Assembly: GCA_013697655.1 (NCBI GenBank)
Contig: JACCWK010000092.1
Location: forward strand, 1-36,993
Source: Nitrosospira sp.
Lineage (GTDB): Bacteria > Pseudomonadota > Gammaproteobacteria > Burkholderiales > Nitrosomonadaceae
Length of the DNA: 36,993 nt
Direction of reading: 5' to 3'
The position numbers and the translations under genes are program-made. Shown here one piece after another: positions 1 through 11,985 of the stretch (positions are counted from its first letter, which is position 1; each line of letters begins with the position of its first letter). The notes under the pieces were generated by a model, which worked only from the letters and a program-made list of their open reading frames with translations, was not told the DNA's origin and did no database searches.

Positions 1-140
1 TATCCATCCTGGGCGTTGATGTAGTCTTTGGAACCTCCATCTTGCCAGCAATGGCAGCGCCCAACTCAATTTTTATCCGTCAGATGAAAATAATTCCGCT
101 TAGCCTGCCCATTTTGCAAGAACCTCACATGTTGTTTTAT

Positions 141-216
141 TGGCGCCCTGAACACGAATCGAACGTGTGACCTACCCCTTAGGAGGGGGTCGCTCTATCC
201 ACTGAGCTACCAGGGC
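141..216 (-). tRNA. tRNA-Arg (anticodon CCT)
   Basis: Read on the minus strand this folds as a complete cloverleaf. It has a 7-bp acceptor stem (GCCCTGG with TCAGGGC, one G-U pair), a D arm, an anticodon stem ACCCC/GGGGT around the loop CTCCTAA, a T arm with TTCGATT, discriminator G and an encoded CCA. The anticodon CCT reads the rare arginine codon AGG. It is divergent from the MFS gene, with about 30 bp between them. Bases 1-140, beyond its 3' end, show no gene I can support. Confidence 0.97.
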
Positions 217-246
217 GTTAGCTGCATTTTACGCTAATATTGCATT

Positions 247-1479
247 ATGAATAAGCCAGACGCGCTTCCTGATGGAGACCCTGCCCCTCGCAAAAAACTA
301 CCTCGCACGGTAGTTGTTCTCGGCCTGGTCAGCTTCTTCAACGATTTCGCCTCCGATATCGTCATCCCTCTCATTCCCATATTGCTGGCGACGGTGCTAG
401 CCGCTGGACCGCTAGCCTTGGGATTTATCGAAGGTGTGGCCGAAGCAGTGGCAAGCCTACTCAAGCTGTGGTCGGGTCGGCATTCGGACGTCATGAGCGG
501 GCGGCGGAAGGGACTGGCGGTGGCGGGCTATACACTATCCAATATCGCTCGCCCCCTGCTGGGGCTGGCCGGTTCATGGCCGGCGATGCTGGTGCTGCGC
601 AGTATCGACCGCGTTGGCAAGGGTCTGCGTAGTGCGCCGCGCGATGCGCTGGTGGCGGACGCAACGCCGCCCGCCATGCGCGGCTACGCCTTTGGTTTTC
701 ACCGCGCGCTGGATAATGGCGGCGCAGTGGCGGGGAGCCTGGTGGCGGCTGCGGCGCTAGGCTGGTCAGGCTTGAGCCTGACGGAAGTGATTCTATGGTC
801 GGCGGTGCCGGGCTTTGCAGCGGTGCTGCTGCTGGGTATTGGCGTAAAGGAAGAAAAGGCCGCGGCTATTCCCGCGCCGGTCGTGCTGCCGCCTTTACGC
901 TGGTCGGTACTATCCTTGCCGATGCGCCGGTATCTGCTGGTGCTGATGCTGTTTACATTCGCCCGTGCTTCGGAAACTTTTATTCTGCTGCTCGGGCACC
1001 AATTGGGCGTAGGCGTAGTCGAATTATTGTTGCTGTGGTCGGCATTGAATCTTTCCAAGGCGGCGACCTCCACCTGGGGTGGACAGTTGGCCGATGCGTG
1101 GGGACGCGGGGCTTTGATACTGATCGGATGGACGTCATTTTCGATCTCATTCCTGCTGCTGGGTACGGTGATCGATAATGTCGGGCTATGGGCAGTGAGC
1201 ATTTTTTACGGTCTCTGCACAGGCATGAGCGAAGGTGCCGAACGCGCCATTATCAGCGACTATGCGGACCCGCGCGAGCGCGGAACGGCTTTTGGCTGGT
1301 ATCACCTAATGGTGGGCATTGCGGCGATTCCGGCGGGCCTGCTGTTCGGTTCGATCTGGCAATTTCAAAGCGCGGGAATGGCATTTTTGTTCGCGGGCGG
1401 ACTGTCGGCTTTTGCGGCACTGCTGTTACGGATGTGGGCGTGGCCGGTAAGAAAACTGGCAGCAACGGATCAGGAATGA
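247..1479 (+). CDS. MFS transporter, 12 membrane segments
   Basis: A 410-residue integral membrane protein of the major facilitator superfamily. Hydrophobic segments run through the whole length and fit about 12 helices in two halves. The first half carries the family loop between helices 2 and 3 (SGRHSDVMSGRRKG, about residues 77-90), followed by an Arg-rich stretch RSIDRVGKGLRSAPRDA near residue 118. That stretch is typical of a bacterial subgroup of uncharacterised permeases whose substrate I cannot name. The ATG at 247 follows the divergent tRNA gene directly. A peroxiredoxin gene starts 15 bp after its stop, so the two are probably co-transcribed. The family call is firm; export of a toxic or stress-related solute is only a guess from the neighbour. 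Confidence 0.9.
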   Translation: MNKPDALPDGDPAPRKKLPRTVVVLGLVSFFNDFASDIVIPLIPILLATVLAAGPLALGFIEGVAEAVASLLKLWSGRHSDVMSGRRKGLAVAGYTLSNIARPLLGLAGSWPAMLVLRSIDRVGKGLRSAPRDALVADATPPAMRGYAFGFHRALDNGGAVAGSLVAAAALGWSGLSLTEVILWSAVPGFAAVLLLGIGVKEEKAAAIPAPVVLPPLRWSVLSLPMRRYLLVLMLFTFARASETFILLLGHQLGVGVVELLLLWSALNLSKAATSTWGGQLADAWGRGALILIGWTSFSISFLLLGTVIDNVGLWAVSIFYGLCTGMSEGAERAIISDYADPRERGTAFGWYHLMVGIAAIPAGLLFGSIWQFQSAGMAFLFAGGLSAFAALLLRMWAWPVRKLAATDQE

Positions 1480-1494
1480 AAAAAGGAGAGCGGA

Positions 1495-2022
1495 ATGAAA
1501 TCACCTGTAATACTTGCAATGTTGATGACAGCGGTCCTGTTTTTGGGGAGTCATGCCGCACGAGCTGAGCCGCTCAAGGTGGGTCAGCCGGCACCGGATT
1601 TCAGTCTCGCCGATCAAAACGGAAAAACCCATACCCTGGCGGATTTTCGTGGCAAGTGGCTGGCGCTGTATTTTTATGTCAAGGACGACACGCCCGGGTG
1701 TACCGAGCAGGCATGCAAGTTTCGCGATGATATCCACGACCTTACGGACCTGGGTGCGCAAGTGGTCGGCGTAAGCGTAGACGATAGCGCCAGTCACGCC
1801 AACTTCGCCAAGAAATATAACCTCCCGTTCCCACTCCTCGCAGACAGCAAGGGTGAAGTTGCCGCGCGCTACAATTCATTGCGGGGCGATGGCAGCATGG
1901 CCAAGCGCAATACTTTCCTGATCGACCCGCAAGGCAGGATTGCTAAAATTTATTTATCGGCCAGCACTTCGCGCAACGCCGCCGATGTAATTCAAGACTT
2001 GAAGAAGCTGAAGGGTTCATAA
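1495..2022 (+). CDS. Exported peroxiredoxin of the BCP/PrxQ type
   Basis: A 175-residue thiol peroxidase that should reduce hydrogen peroxide or organic peroxides. Residues 1-24 form a signal peptide (Lys near the start, hydrophobic core, AARA before the mature GluPro), so the enzyme probably works in the periplasm. The active site is PGCTEQACKF. Cys69 is the peroxidatic residue, and Cys74, five residues on, is the usual resolving cysteine of the bacterioferritin-comigratory (BCP/PrxQ) class. The C-terminal FLIDPQGRI strand is also typical. A clear ribosome site (AAAAGGAGAG) precedes the ATG, 15 bp after the MFS stop, which suggests a two-gene operon. The reductant is unknown. Most cytoplasmic BCPs lack the leader seen here. 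Confidence 0.9.
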   Translation: MKSPVILAMLMTAVLFLGSHAARAEPLKVGQPAPDFSLADQNGKTHTLADFRGKWLALYFYVKDDTPGCTEQACKFRDDIHDLTDLGAQVVGVSVDDSASHANFAKKYNLPFPLLADSKGEVAARYNSLRGDGSMAKRNTFLIDPQGRIAKIYLSASTSRNAADVIQDLKKLKGS

Positions 2023-2106
2023 TCTGTCTTGCAGTTTACGTTATCCGGATCCAGGAAGTCCTGACGTTGCATTTTCTTGATGTGAACCACTCTAAAAGGA
2101 TCAATC

Positions 2107-2478
2107 ATGGCGAAATTGACCGACGAACAATTGTCACAGCTGAAAACAAAGCTGCAACAGCGTTATCTGGAGTTGCGGGAAGAAGTCCGTGATGAGCTGA
2201 AACGTTCTGGAGACGAGCGTTACGTTGACCTGGCGGGAAGCGTGGCCGATATGCTGCTTGACATCAATGCTGCTATCGTGGACCGCCAGGTAAACGAGAT
2301 GCGCGAGGTGGAAGCGACTTTAAAACGCCTCGCCGAATTGAATTTCGGTGATTGTATTGATTGTGGCGGTGAAATCGGCTTTGATCGGCTTATGGCTTAT
2401 CCTACCGCGCAGCGATGCGTGCGTTGCCAGAGCCTGCATGAGAAAACCTACTCCCACGAACCAAATCCGAGCCTGTAG
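2107..2478 (+). CDS. DksA/TraR-family C4 zinc-finger protein (short DksA-like)
   Basis: A 123-residue protein with an N-terminal helical pair, rich in Lys, Glu and Arg (about residues 5-80), and a C-terminal four-cysteine zinc finger (C83, C86, C104, C107, in CIDC and CVRC). Proteins of this family enter the RNA polymerase secondary channel and modify transcription, often with ppGpp. It is shorter than the classical DksA of about 150 residues. An Asp/Glu-containing tip is plausible around residues 41-53 (DLAGSVADMLLD), but I cannot tell whether it keeps the two acidic residues needed for DksA activity. An AAAGGA ribosome site lies about 6 nt before the ATG. The 84-bp gap upstream suggests a separate promoter. 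Confidence 0.88.
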   Translation: MAKLTDEQLSQLKTKLQQRYLELREEVRDELKRSGDERYVDLAGSVADMLLDINAAIVDRQVNEMREVEATLKRLAELNFGDCIDCGGEIGFDRLMAYPTAQRCVRCQSLHEKTYSHEPNPSL

Positions 2479-2538
2479 GCCCTCTACTCCGCCCGTCACG
2501 TGGAACCAGTTGATAGAGTGGGGGCATACATGAGACTC

Positions 2539-2566
2539 TTGGAGCTTTCTGCCGGGATAGCTCCAA
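2539..2566. terminator. Possible hairpin between converging genes
   Basis: A perfect 8-bp stem (TTGGAGCT pairing with AGCTCCAA) with a 12-nt loop lies between the converging dksA-like and smr genes. No clear U-run follows on either strand, so this is at best a weak bidirectional terminator. Confidence 0.3.
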
Positions 2567-2599
2567 TGCATTCATCGCGGAACGCGCATCAACCAGATG

Positions 2600-3208
2600 T
2601 TATTTTGCATTCTGCATTGCGCCTGTTTTGAGTAGCACCAGCACAGCGCCGCTGCCGCCATCTTCCGGCTTGGCCTGGCAAAAAGCCAGTACGTCCTCGC
2701 GTTGCGAGAGCCAGCTGCCAATCCTGGCTTTCAATACCGGTTCGCCATGCTTTGAGCTCAGACCCTTGCCATGTATTACGCGCACGCAGCGGAAGCCACG
2801 CAGGTTACAGTCGGTGAGAAAGGTCACCAGTTCCAAACGCGCCTCATCACGTGTAAATCCATGCAGGTCAAGCTGAGCCTGCATCGGCCAATGACCGCGC
2901 CGCAACCGCCGTAACGTCTGCCGCGACACGCCGGGACGCAGAAATGACCACTCATCGCCCGCCTCTATCTCCATCGAAATATGGTCTGAGAGGGAATCTT
3001 CCGGCGCAGTTTGTTCGGGATGCAGGATTTGACGTGGGATGGGTTGCGGAAGTTGCCGGGTGGTGTATGCGATCTTATCCGACGGCGTTAGCGGCGCCAC
3101 GTCCTGCACCGCGTGGCGGAACAATGCGTTGTCGTCATCGACGATTTTGGAGACGGCAGCCTCATTCTTTACAGATCCGGTTCCAGACTCCTTATTCCGC
3201 CATTTCAT
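2600..3208 (-). CDS. Smr-domain protein (putative DNA endonuclease SmrA-like)
   Basis: A protein of about 202 residues ending in a Smr (small MutS-related) domain. The domain shows the family signatures LDLHGFTRDEA and VIHGKG followed by a conserved C-terminal strand with a Gly-rich stretch (EDGGSGAVLVLLK). Stand-alone Smr proteins are nicking nucleases acting on DNA or RNA; some act on collided ribosomes or mRNA. The N-terminal 100 residues are variable and Asp/Glu-rich. I chose the ATG at 3208 because GGAGG lies at proper distance upstream and the protein then begins MKWRNKE. The frame stays open further upstream, but that extension looks like non-coding sequence. It sits immediately downstream of trxB on the same strand, separated by about 290 bp. 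Confidence 0.85.
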   Translation of the reverse strand: MKWRNKESGTGSVKNEAAVSKIVDDDNALFRHAVQDVAPLTPSDKIAYTTRQLPQPIPRQILHPEQTAPEDSLSDHISMEIEAGDEWSFLRPGVSRQTLRRLRRGHWPMQAQLDLHGFTRDEARLELVTFLTDCNLRGFRCVRVIHGKGLSSKHGEPVLKARIGSWLSQREDVLAFCQAKPEDGGSGAVLVLLKTGAMQNAK

Positions 3209-3502
3209 ACAAGGAAACCTCCAAATAAGTCCCATCGCGGGCGCGATAGCAGCATTGCCGGATGGACTGCATGACAGCGACGACGCAACGGGACGATCCC
3301 TTAGCAGGAGACCGGGCAGACCGGTCGCTTGTCCCTCGCGTACTGGCAAAATCAGGCGCTCTCCGTGTTGCATTCCTGGCATTGTAGACCCAGCTACGAC
3401 CTGCGTGCCTCCTGTGATTATCCCGATTTTGCCAGTACCTCCGCTCCACGGAGGCTTGTTTCAAAGTCTCCCAAAGCTAAAACTGCTGTTGCCCGCTTGC
3501 GG
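3209..3502. other. Gene-free spacer with an inverted repeat
   Basis: No gene is supported here. A 13-bp perfect inverted repeat (TACTGGCAAAATC at 3341-3353 and its complement at 3425-3437) encloses about 70 bp. A small hairpin, CCTCCG/CGGAGG at 3438-3454, lies next to the right arm and could be the end of the trxB transcript. It has no U-run. Confidence 0.4.
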
Positions 3503-7469
<3,967 letters not shown>

Positions 7470-7659
7470 GTCGACTTTATCTGAACAATATAGGATCGCG
7501 GCTAACGCCGCGCCGCCTTCGTTACGATCATCTCTACCGGGTCGCCATTGATAATCCCAGTATTTGCAACCTCCACCTTGACCCTGATTCTTCCTTCACT
7601 TTGGGAAATCGATTCCGGTCAGGATGGTAATGCCAGCATGGCTGAAGAAAAGAGGTAAC

Positions 7660-8112
7660 TCACCCTTCTTCCTTGTCAGGGTGACGCAGCATCTGACGTA
7701 TCACTTCCGGCGCGAATCCCCGCCCCATCAAAAAACGCATTTGCCTGCCAAGCTCTTTAGCATTGGCAGGCGCTGCGCTAAATTTTTTCCGCCATACTTC
7801 CCGCGCATTGTGTTGCTCGGTTTGCTTGATATTGGGCAACGCCGCCGCAATTAAATTCTCCGCGATTCCTTTTTCACGCAACTCATGCACAATCCGTAAA
7901 CTACCGAACTTGGTTTTGCGCATGTCTATCACCTGCTCTACCATACGCGCAGCCGACAGAAAGCCGCGTTGTTCCAACGTGTCGAGCACAGAAGAAAGTT
8001 CTTCGAAAGTTTCGGCATAGGGCTTGAGCTTTCTTTCCAGCTCAAGCCGGGAGTGCTCCCGCCGTGCCAGATAACCCAAGGCGCGGGTTTTCAGGCTCGG
8101 CCCGTATTTCAC
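7660..8112 (-). CDS. recX: Regulatory protein RecX
   Basis: A 150-residue all-helical protein that binds RecA filaments and limits their growth, restraining recombination and the SOS response. It shows the three-repeat RecX pattern: an N-terminal ALGYLARREHSRLELERKL, a central RGFLSAARMVEQVIDMR then the FGSLRIVHELREKGI stretch, and a C-terminal RQMRFLMGRGFAPEVIRQML. Length is as expected for the family. It begins 6 bp after the recA stop on the same strand, so the two form an operon. The 190 bp between its stop and alaS hold no gene I can see. Confidence 0.94.
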   Translation of the reverse strand: MKYGPSLKTRALGYLARREHSRLELERKLKPYAETFEELSSVLDTLEQRGFLSAARMVEQVIDMRKTKFGSLRIVHELREKGIAENLIAAALPNIKQTEQHNAREVWRKKFSAAPANAKELGRQMRFLMGRGFAPEVIRQMLRHPDKEEG

Positions 8113-8118
8113 GACGAG

Positions 8119-9174
8119 TTACTCCGCGTTGTCGGTTCCGGCCTGACTGGCCTGACTGGACTGACTAAACTGACTGGACTGACTGGAGACACCCACGGCC
8201 GCGCGGATCTTCGCTTCTATTTCCATGGCTACGTCGCGATGCTCTTTCAGATATTCACGGGCATTGTCCTTGCCTTGGCCTATTTTGTCTCCCTTATAGG
8301 CATACCAGGCACCGGATTTTTCGATCAGCTTGTGTTGGACACCTAACTCGACAATTTCACCTTCACGCGAAATGCCTTCACCATAGAGAATATCGAATTC
8401 GGCCTGCTTGAACGGGGGCGCAACTTTATTCTTCACTACTTTGACCCGGGTCTCGCTTCCAATCACTTCATCACCTTTTTTGATGGAGCCGGTCCGGCGT
8501 ATATCGAGGCGTACCGATGCATAGAATTTCAATGCATTGCCGCCGGTAGTCGTTTCTGGACTGCCGAACATGACGCCGATTTTCATACGTATCTGGTTGA
8601 TGAAAACCACCATGGTGTTGCTGCGCTTGATGTTGGCGGTAAGCTTGCGCAACGCCTGCGACATCAATCTCGCTTGCAAGCCCATTTGGGGCTCGCCCAT
8701 TTCACCCTCGATTTCCGCCCGTGGCGTCAAAGCCGCAACTGAATCGATCACCACCACATCAACCGAGCCCGAGCGCACCAGCATATCGGCGATTTCCAAT
8801 GCCTGCTCGCCGTTATCGGGCTGGGAAATCAACAACTCCTGCACATTTACGCCAATCTTTTGCGCGTATTGCGGGTCCAGGGCATGTTCCGCGTCAATAA
8901 ATGCCGCGGTGCCACCCATCCTCTGCGTTTCTGCAATGACTTGCAGGGTAAGGGTAGTCTTACCGGACGACTCCGGTCCATAGATTTCAATTACTCGACC
9001 CCGGGGCAGCCCCCCCACGCCAAGCGCAATATCGAGTCCCAGCGAACCGGTGGAAATGACCTCGATGTCTTTGGCAACATCGCTGGCCCCCAAACGCATG
9101 ATCGAACCTTTGCCGAACTGTTTCTCGATCTGGGAGAGGGCCGCCGCCAGCGCTTTGCTTCTGTTTTCGTCCAT
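8119..9174 (-). CDS. recA: Recombinase RecA
   Basis: A 351-residue ATP-dependent strand-exchange protein that also triggers LexA self-cleavage. The Walker A motif GPESSGKT lies at about residues 66-73. The core then follows: [43 protein letters not shown], and the C-terminal domain KIRAAVG. I chose ATG 9174 ([13 protein letters not shown]) because AAAGGA lies 6-7 nt upstream; a TTG 15 bp earlier is in frame but lacks a ribosome site. The last 20 residues are a Ser-Gln-rich tail encoded by a short tandem repeat, replacing the usual acidic tail. No CTGT-N8-ACAG LexA-type box is visible in the 200 bp upstream. An IS630 element begins about 200 bp upstream. Confidence 0.98.
   Translation of the reverse strand: MDENRSKALAAALSQIEKQFGKGSIMRLGASDVAKDIEVISTGSLGLDIALGVGGLPRGRVIEIYGPESSGKTTLTLQVIAETQRMGGTAAFIDAEHALDPQYAQKIGVNVQELLISQPDNGEQALEIADMLVRSGSVDVVVIDSVAALTPRAEIEGEMGEPQMGLQARLMSQALRKLTANIKRSNTMVVFINQIRMKIGVMFGSPETTTGGNALKFYASVRLDIRRTGSIKKGDEVIGSETRVKVVKNKVAPPFKQAEFDILYGEGISREGEIVELGVQHKLIEKSGAWYAYKGDKIGQGKDNAREYLKEHRDVAMEIEAKIRAAVGVSSQSSQFSQSSQASQAGTDNAE
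8142..8186 (-). repeat. 9-bp tandem repeat in the recA 3' end
   Basis: Five consecutive 9-bp units of the form (C/A)CTGACTGG; the third differs in its last two bases. On the coding strand each unit adds three codons, giving a repetitive Ser-Gln tail. Because the unit is a multiple of three, copy-number change would not shift the frame. Confidence 0.85.
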
Positions 9175-9371
9175 GGATTTTCCTTTCAAGAATGGGTCCG
9201 ATTATCGCATATGTGACCCCATGCGGGAAGCCGAAGGAGAATGACAATGTGTTCGCAACGGTTCACGAGCGCGCGATTTTCATTGCCGCTCTCAAAGGGA
9301 TCTAACTGGAAGGCAACTGAATCATGAGCAGGCGTGAGGAAAATTAATCGAGGCCACTTACAGCGTTTCTA

Positions 9372-9391
9372 TAGACTCGGCCATCAAATAG
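9372..9391 (+). repeat. IS630 left terminal inverted repeat
   Basis: Matches the complement of 10465-10484 at 16 of 20 positions and follows a TA dinucleotide at 9370-9371. Confidence 0.8.
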
Positions 9392-9426
9392 ATTGAATTT
9401 TTGGTGAGATTGGGGGTCTGATTGGC

Positions 9427-10462
9427 ATGGAAAAGATAGATGCCAGAACCCTTAAAGATGATGCGCTGCATGAACGGCGCCGGCAAGTAATTCGCCTGTA
9501 CAAGCGTGGTGACAGCCGCATGCGAATTAGCGAGGTCACGGAGTTAAGTTATACCGCTGTGACCAAGATTATTGGGTTATATGAACAAGGCGGGGCGGGT
9601 GCGCTCAAGCCAGGCCGGCGAGGCCGGCGCGAAGGCGAATACCGTCGCCTGAATGCGGAGCATGAATTGCTGATACAAAAGCTGATTTGCGAGAAGCGGC
9701 CCGAACAACTGAAGATGAGCTTTGCACTGTGGAATCGCGCTGCGGTGGGGCAATTAGTTGAGCAGGGAGTGCGGGGTTCGCCTGCCGGTACGCACCATAG
9801 GGCATTACCTCAAACGCTGGGGATTTACGCCACAAAAACCGATCAAGAAAGCTTACGAGCAACAGCCCGAAGCAGTAAAGCGATGGCTCGACGAGCAGTA
9901 TCCTGAGATTGCCAAGCGCGCCCATGCGGAAAGCGGTGAAATTCACTGGGGTGATGAGACAGCGCTGGTCAATACCGACGTGCGCGGACGCGGTTTTGTG
10001 CCCAAGGGAAAAACGCCGGTGGCCTATGCGCCTGGCACACGGCAGCGACTGTCAATGATCGCTACAGTGACCAACAAAGGCAGCGCACGCTGGCAAATCA
10101 TCGACGGCAATTTCAGCTCGGATCGGCTCATTGAGTTTTTTGAATTGCTGATTAAGGATGCGAAGAGAAAGGTATTCCTGATTCTGGACAACTTGAGGGT
10201 TCATCACAGCAAGCCGGTCAAGGCCTGGCTGGAAGAAAATAAGAAAAAGATCGAATGCTTCTATCTGCCCAGTTACAGCCCGGAGTTGAATCCCGAGGAG
10301 CGGCTCAACTCAGACCTGAAACAGGCTATCGGATCAAAGGTGCCTGTACGAACCAAAGACAAACTTCGCGCCGCTGCCAATGATCACATGACGATGCTCA
10401 AGAACAATCCGCAGCGTGTGGCAGCTTACTTCCAAGACCCCCGCGTCAAATATGCGGCTTGA
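9427..10462 (+). pseudogene. IS630-family transposase, frameshifted
   Basis: Encodes a DDE transposase in two overlapping frames. The first frame (9427-9906) gives an N-terminal helix-turn-helix region (residues about 20-60, RRQVIRLYKRGDSRMRISEV). The second, from about 9767 to 10462, gives the catalytic part with the DDE residues in HWGDETA, LILDNLRVHH and SPELNPEE. Protein similarity crosses from LVEQ in the first frame to ECGVRLPVRT in the second, near 9766-9770, and one extra G there explains the shift. I see no A-run or other obvious slippery sequence, so a mutation is more likely than programmed frameshifting, though some IS630 relatives do use frameshifting. Active transposition is doubtful. 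Confidence 0.85.
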
Positions 10463-10464
10463 AA

Positions 10465-10484
10465 CTGTTTGATGGCCGGATCAA
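10465..10484 (-). repeat. IS630 right terminal inverted repeat
   Basis: Counterpart of the left repeat, followed by the TA target at 10485-10486. Bases 10481-10483 inside it form the TGA stop of the adjacent protease gene read on the minus strand. Confidence 0.8.
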
Positions 10485-11896
10485 TAAGGCAAAATATAGG
10501 TGTTGAAATAACGCTCCGCTCTGGCTGGATCAAGCTTGCGCAGGGCCTGATAAATTTCCCTTGTCTTGCCGCGCTCGCCTAATCGTGCGTAAGCCACACC
10601 CAGGTTATACCAGGCATCGGCATTCTCCGGCTGTATGCGCACCGTTTCCTGATAAGCCTGAAAAGACTCGCCGTATAGATTCAGTTCGTCATAGGTAATG
10701 CCCAGGTTATACCAGGCATCGGCGTTCTCCGGTTGTATGCGCAGCGCCTCCCGATAGGCATGGATAGCGTGGGCATATTGTTTAAGTTCGTAGTGGGTAT
10801 TGCCCAGGTTATACCAGACATCTGCATTCTCCCGATGTATGCGCAGTGCATCCCGGTAGGCGTGAATCGCGTGATCGTATTCTTTGAGATTAGCGTAGGC
10901 GACGCCGAGTTTATGCCAAGCCTCGGCATATTCAGCCTGATTGCGTATCGCTTCCCGATAGGCATGAATCGCCTGGTTGTATTGTTTGAGATGGGCGGAA
11001 GCGACACCTACGCTATACCACGCTGCCGCGTTTGCCGGATCATGTTTGACTTCCTGCTGGGAGAGTTTTAACAGCGCCTGCCAATCCGACTTCTTCTCCA
11101 GCGCCATGGTACGGTTAAGCCAATTTAATCCATCTTTATTCGTTGCTATCTGAACAGGTTGTGTCCGTTTTGCCAATTCGCTGAGCCACTCCACCGGTAG
11201 TGCGAAAGTGAGGTTCTGACGTTCGACAGACTGGAGCGAAAGAATTCCTATTAGCCGCCCCTGATCATCGACCAGTCCGCCACCGCTGGAGCCTGGAGAA
11301 ATAGCGGTGGAGATCTGCATATATTGCGATCCCCCGTGCGGCCGCGAGTTTGAAACAACGCCTTCGCTCAGTGTTGGCTCGTGCTCCCGGGGTACGCCGA
11401 TAGCATAAACATGCTGACCGGCTCTGATTTTTTTGGCGGAGCCCAAAGTAATGGGCGTGACTTCCAAATGGGGTACGTTCAACTGGCAAATGTCCCGGTC
11501 CAGGTCGGTGTATTGCAGCGTGGCTTTGAAAGTTTTACCCGATTTTCGCACTAACGCGTGTTTTCCCTCTTTGGCTACCTCCTTGACCACGTGACAGGCG
11601 GTAACTACCTGATCAGCTCCAATTACCACGCCGCTCCCTTGGCCAATGGATTTACCATGGGCATCCATCACGTCTACTACCACTACGGAAGGCGAGACCC
11701 GCATTAAAATCCGTTCAGGGGCCAACGGGATATTGGGGGCATTCGGGACATCGGCGGCGACTATTGACGAAAGCAAGGCTAGTACGAAACCTCCCACCTC
11801 CATCGAGTGTAAATGCGGGATGACCTTTTTCTTTTTTGGAGTATTCGGATTCAAAACTGTATGTATCCGGCAATTTGGATACCTATCGTAGCGCAT
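10481..11896 (-). CDS. Trypsin-like serine protease with five TPR repeats; 3' end set by IS630
   Basis: A 471-residue protein. Residues about 60-245 form a trypsin/HtrA-like protease domain with His102 (TACHVV), Asp135 (DLDRDICQL) and Ser204 (SPGSSGGG), so the triad is intact. From about residue 288 to 457 there are five tetratricopeptide repeats with exact 34-residue spacing (AxAWYNLG pattern), a protein-binding surface. A hydrophobic stretch at 35-49 preceded by four lysines suggests a signal peptide or anchor and a periplasmic location. The start is uncertain: ATG 11896 or the in-frame ATG 11803. The last sense codon and the TGA stop straddle the IS630 junction, so the original C-terminus may have been longer. 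No PDZ domain is seen. Substrate unknown. Confidence 0.85.
   Translation of the reverse strand: MRYDRYPNCRIHTVLNPNTPKKKKVIPHLHSMEVGGFVLALLSSIVAADVPNAPNIPLAPERILMRVSPSVVVVDVMDAHGKSIGQGSGVVIGADQVVTACHVVKEVAKEGKHALVRKSGKTFKATLQYTDLDRDICQLNVPHLEVTPITLGSAKKIRAGQHVYAIGVPREHEPTLSEGVVSNSRPHGGSQYMQISTAISPGSSGGGLVDDQGRLIGILSLQSVERQNLTFALPVEWLSELAKRTQPVQIATNKDGLNWLNRTMALEKKSDWQALLKLSQQEVKHDPANAAAWYSVGVASAHLKQYNQAIHAYREAIRNQAEYAEAWHKLGVAYANLKEYDHAIHAYRDALRIHRENADVWYNLGNTHYELKQYAHAIHAYREALRIQPENADAWYNLGITYDELNLYGESFQAYQETVRIQPENADAWYNLGVAYARLGERGKTREIYQALRKLDPARAERYFNTYILPY
10526..11035 (-). repeat. 102-bp tandem DNA repeats encoding the TPR array
   Basis: Five units of 102 bp encode the TPRs. Units near 10590, 10690 and 10795 share long near-identical stretches (for example CCAGGTTATACCAG recurs about every 102 bp), so recent duplication or gene conversion within the array is likely. 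Confidence 0.8.
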
Positions 11897-11985
11897 CGGC
11901 TACAACTATTGTGAATCAGCAGCAACGATCTCGCGGACTAAAAAGTGTAAAATGTGGGATTATTTCACCGGAAGCTGAAAATCGC

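Larger units (their letters stand above)
9372..10484 (+). mobile_element. IS630-family insertion sequence, about 1.1 kb
   Basis: A complete-looking element of 1113 bp. Its ends are 20-bp inverted repeats matching at 16 positions (9372-9391 and 10465-10484, sharing CGGCCATCAAA). Both sides are flanked by TA (9370-9371 and 10485-10486), the target duplicated by IS630/Tc1-mariner elements. It carries a single transposase reading frame, broken by a +1 shift. The element lies between recA and a protease gene, and its right end supplies the stop codon of the protease. Confidence 0.88.

Noticed and set aside
1-140. tRNA-Arg as an integration site with an island beyond its 3' end
   Set aside because: Only 140 bp are available and no integrase or repeat of the tRNA 3' end is seen in the window.
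699-1202. Long minus-strand open frame opposite the MFS gene
   Set aside because: Low-complexity shadow of a GC-rich gene; no conserved content.
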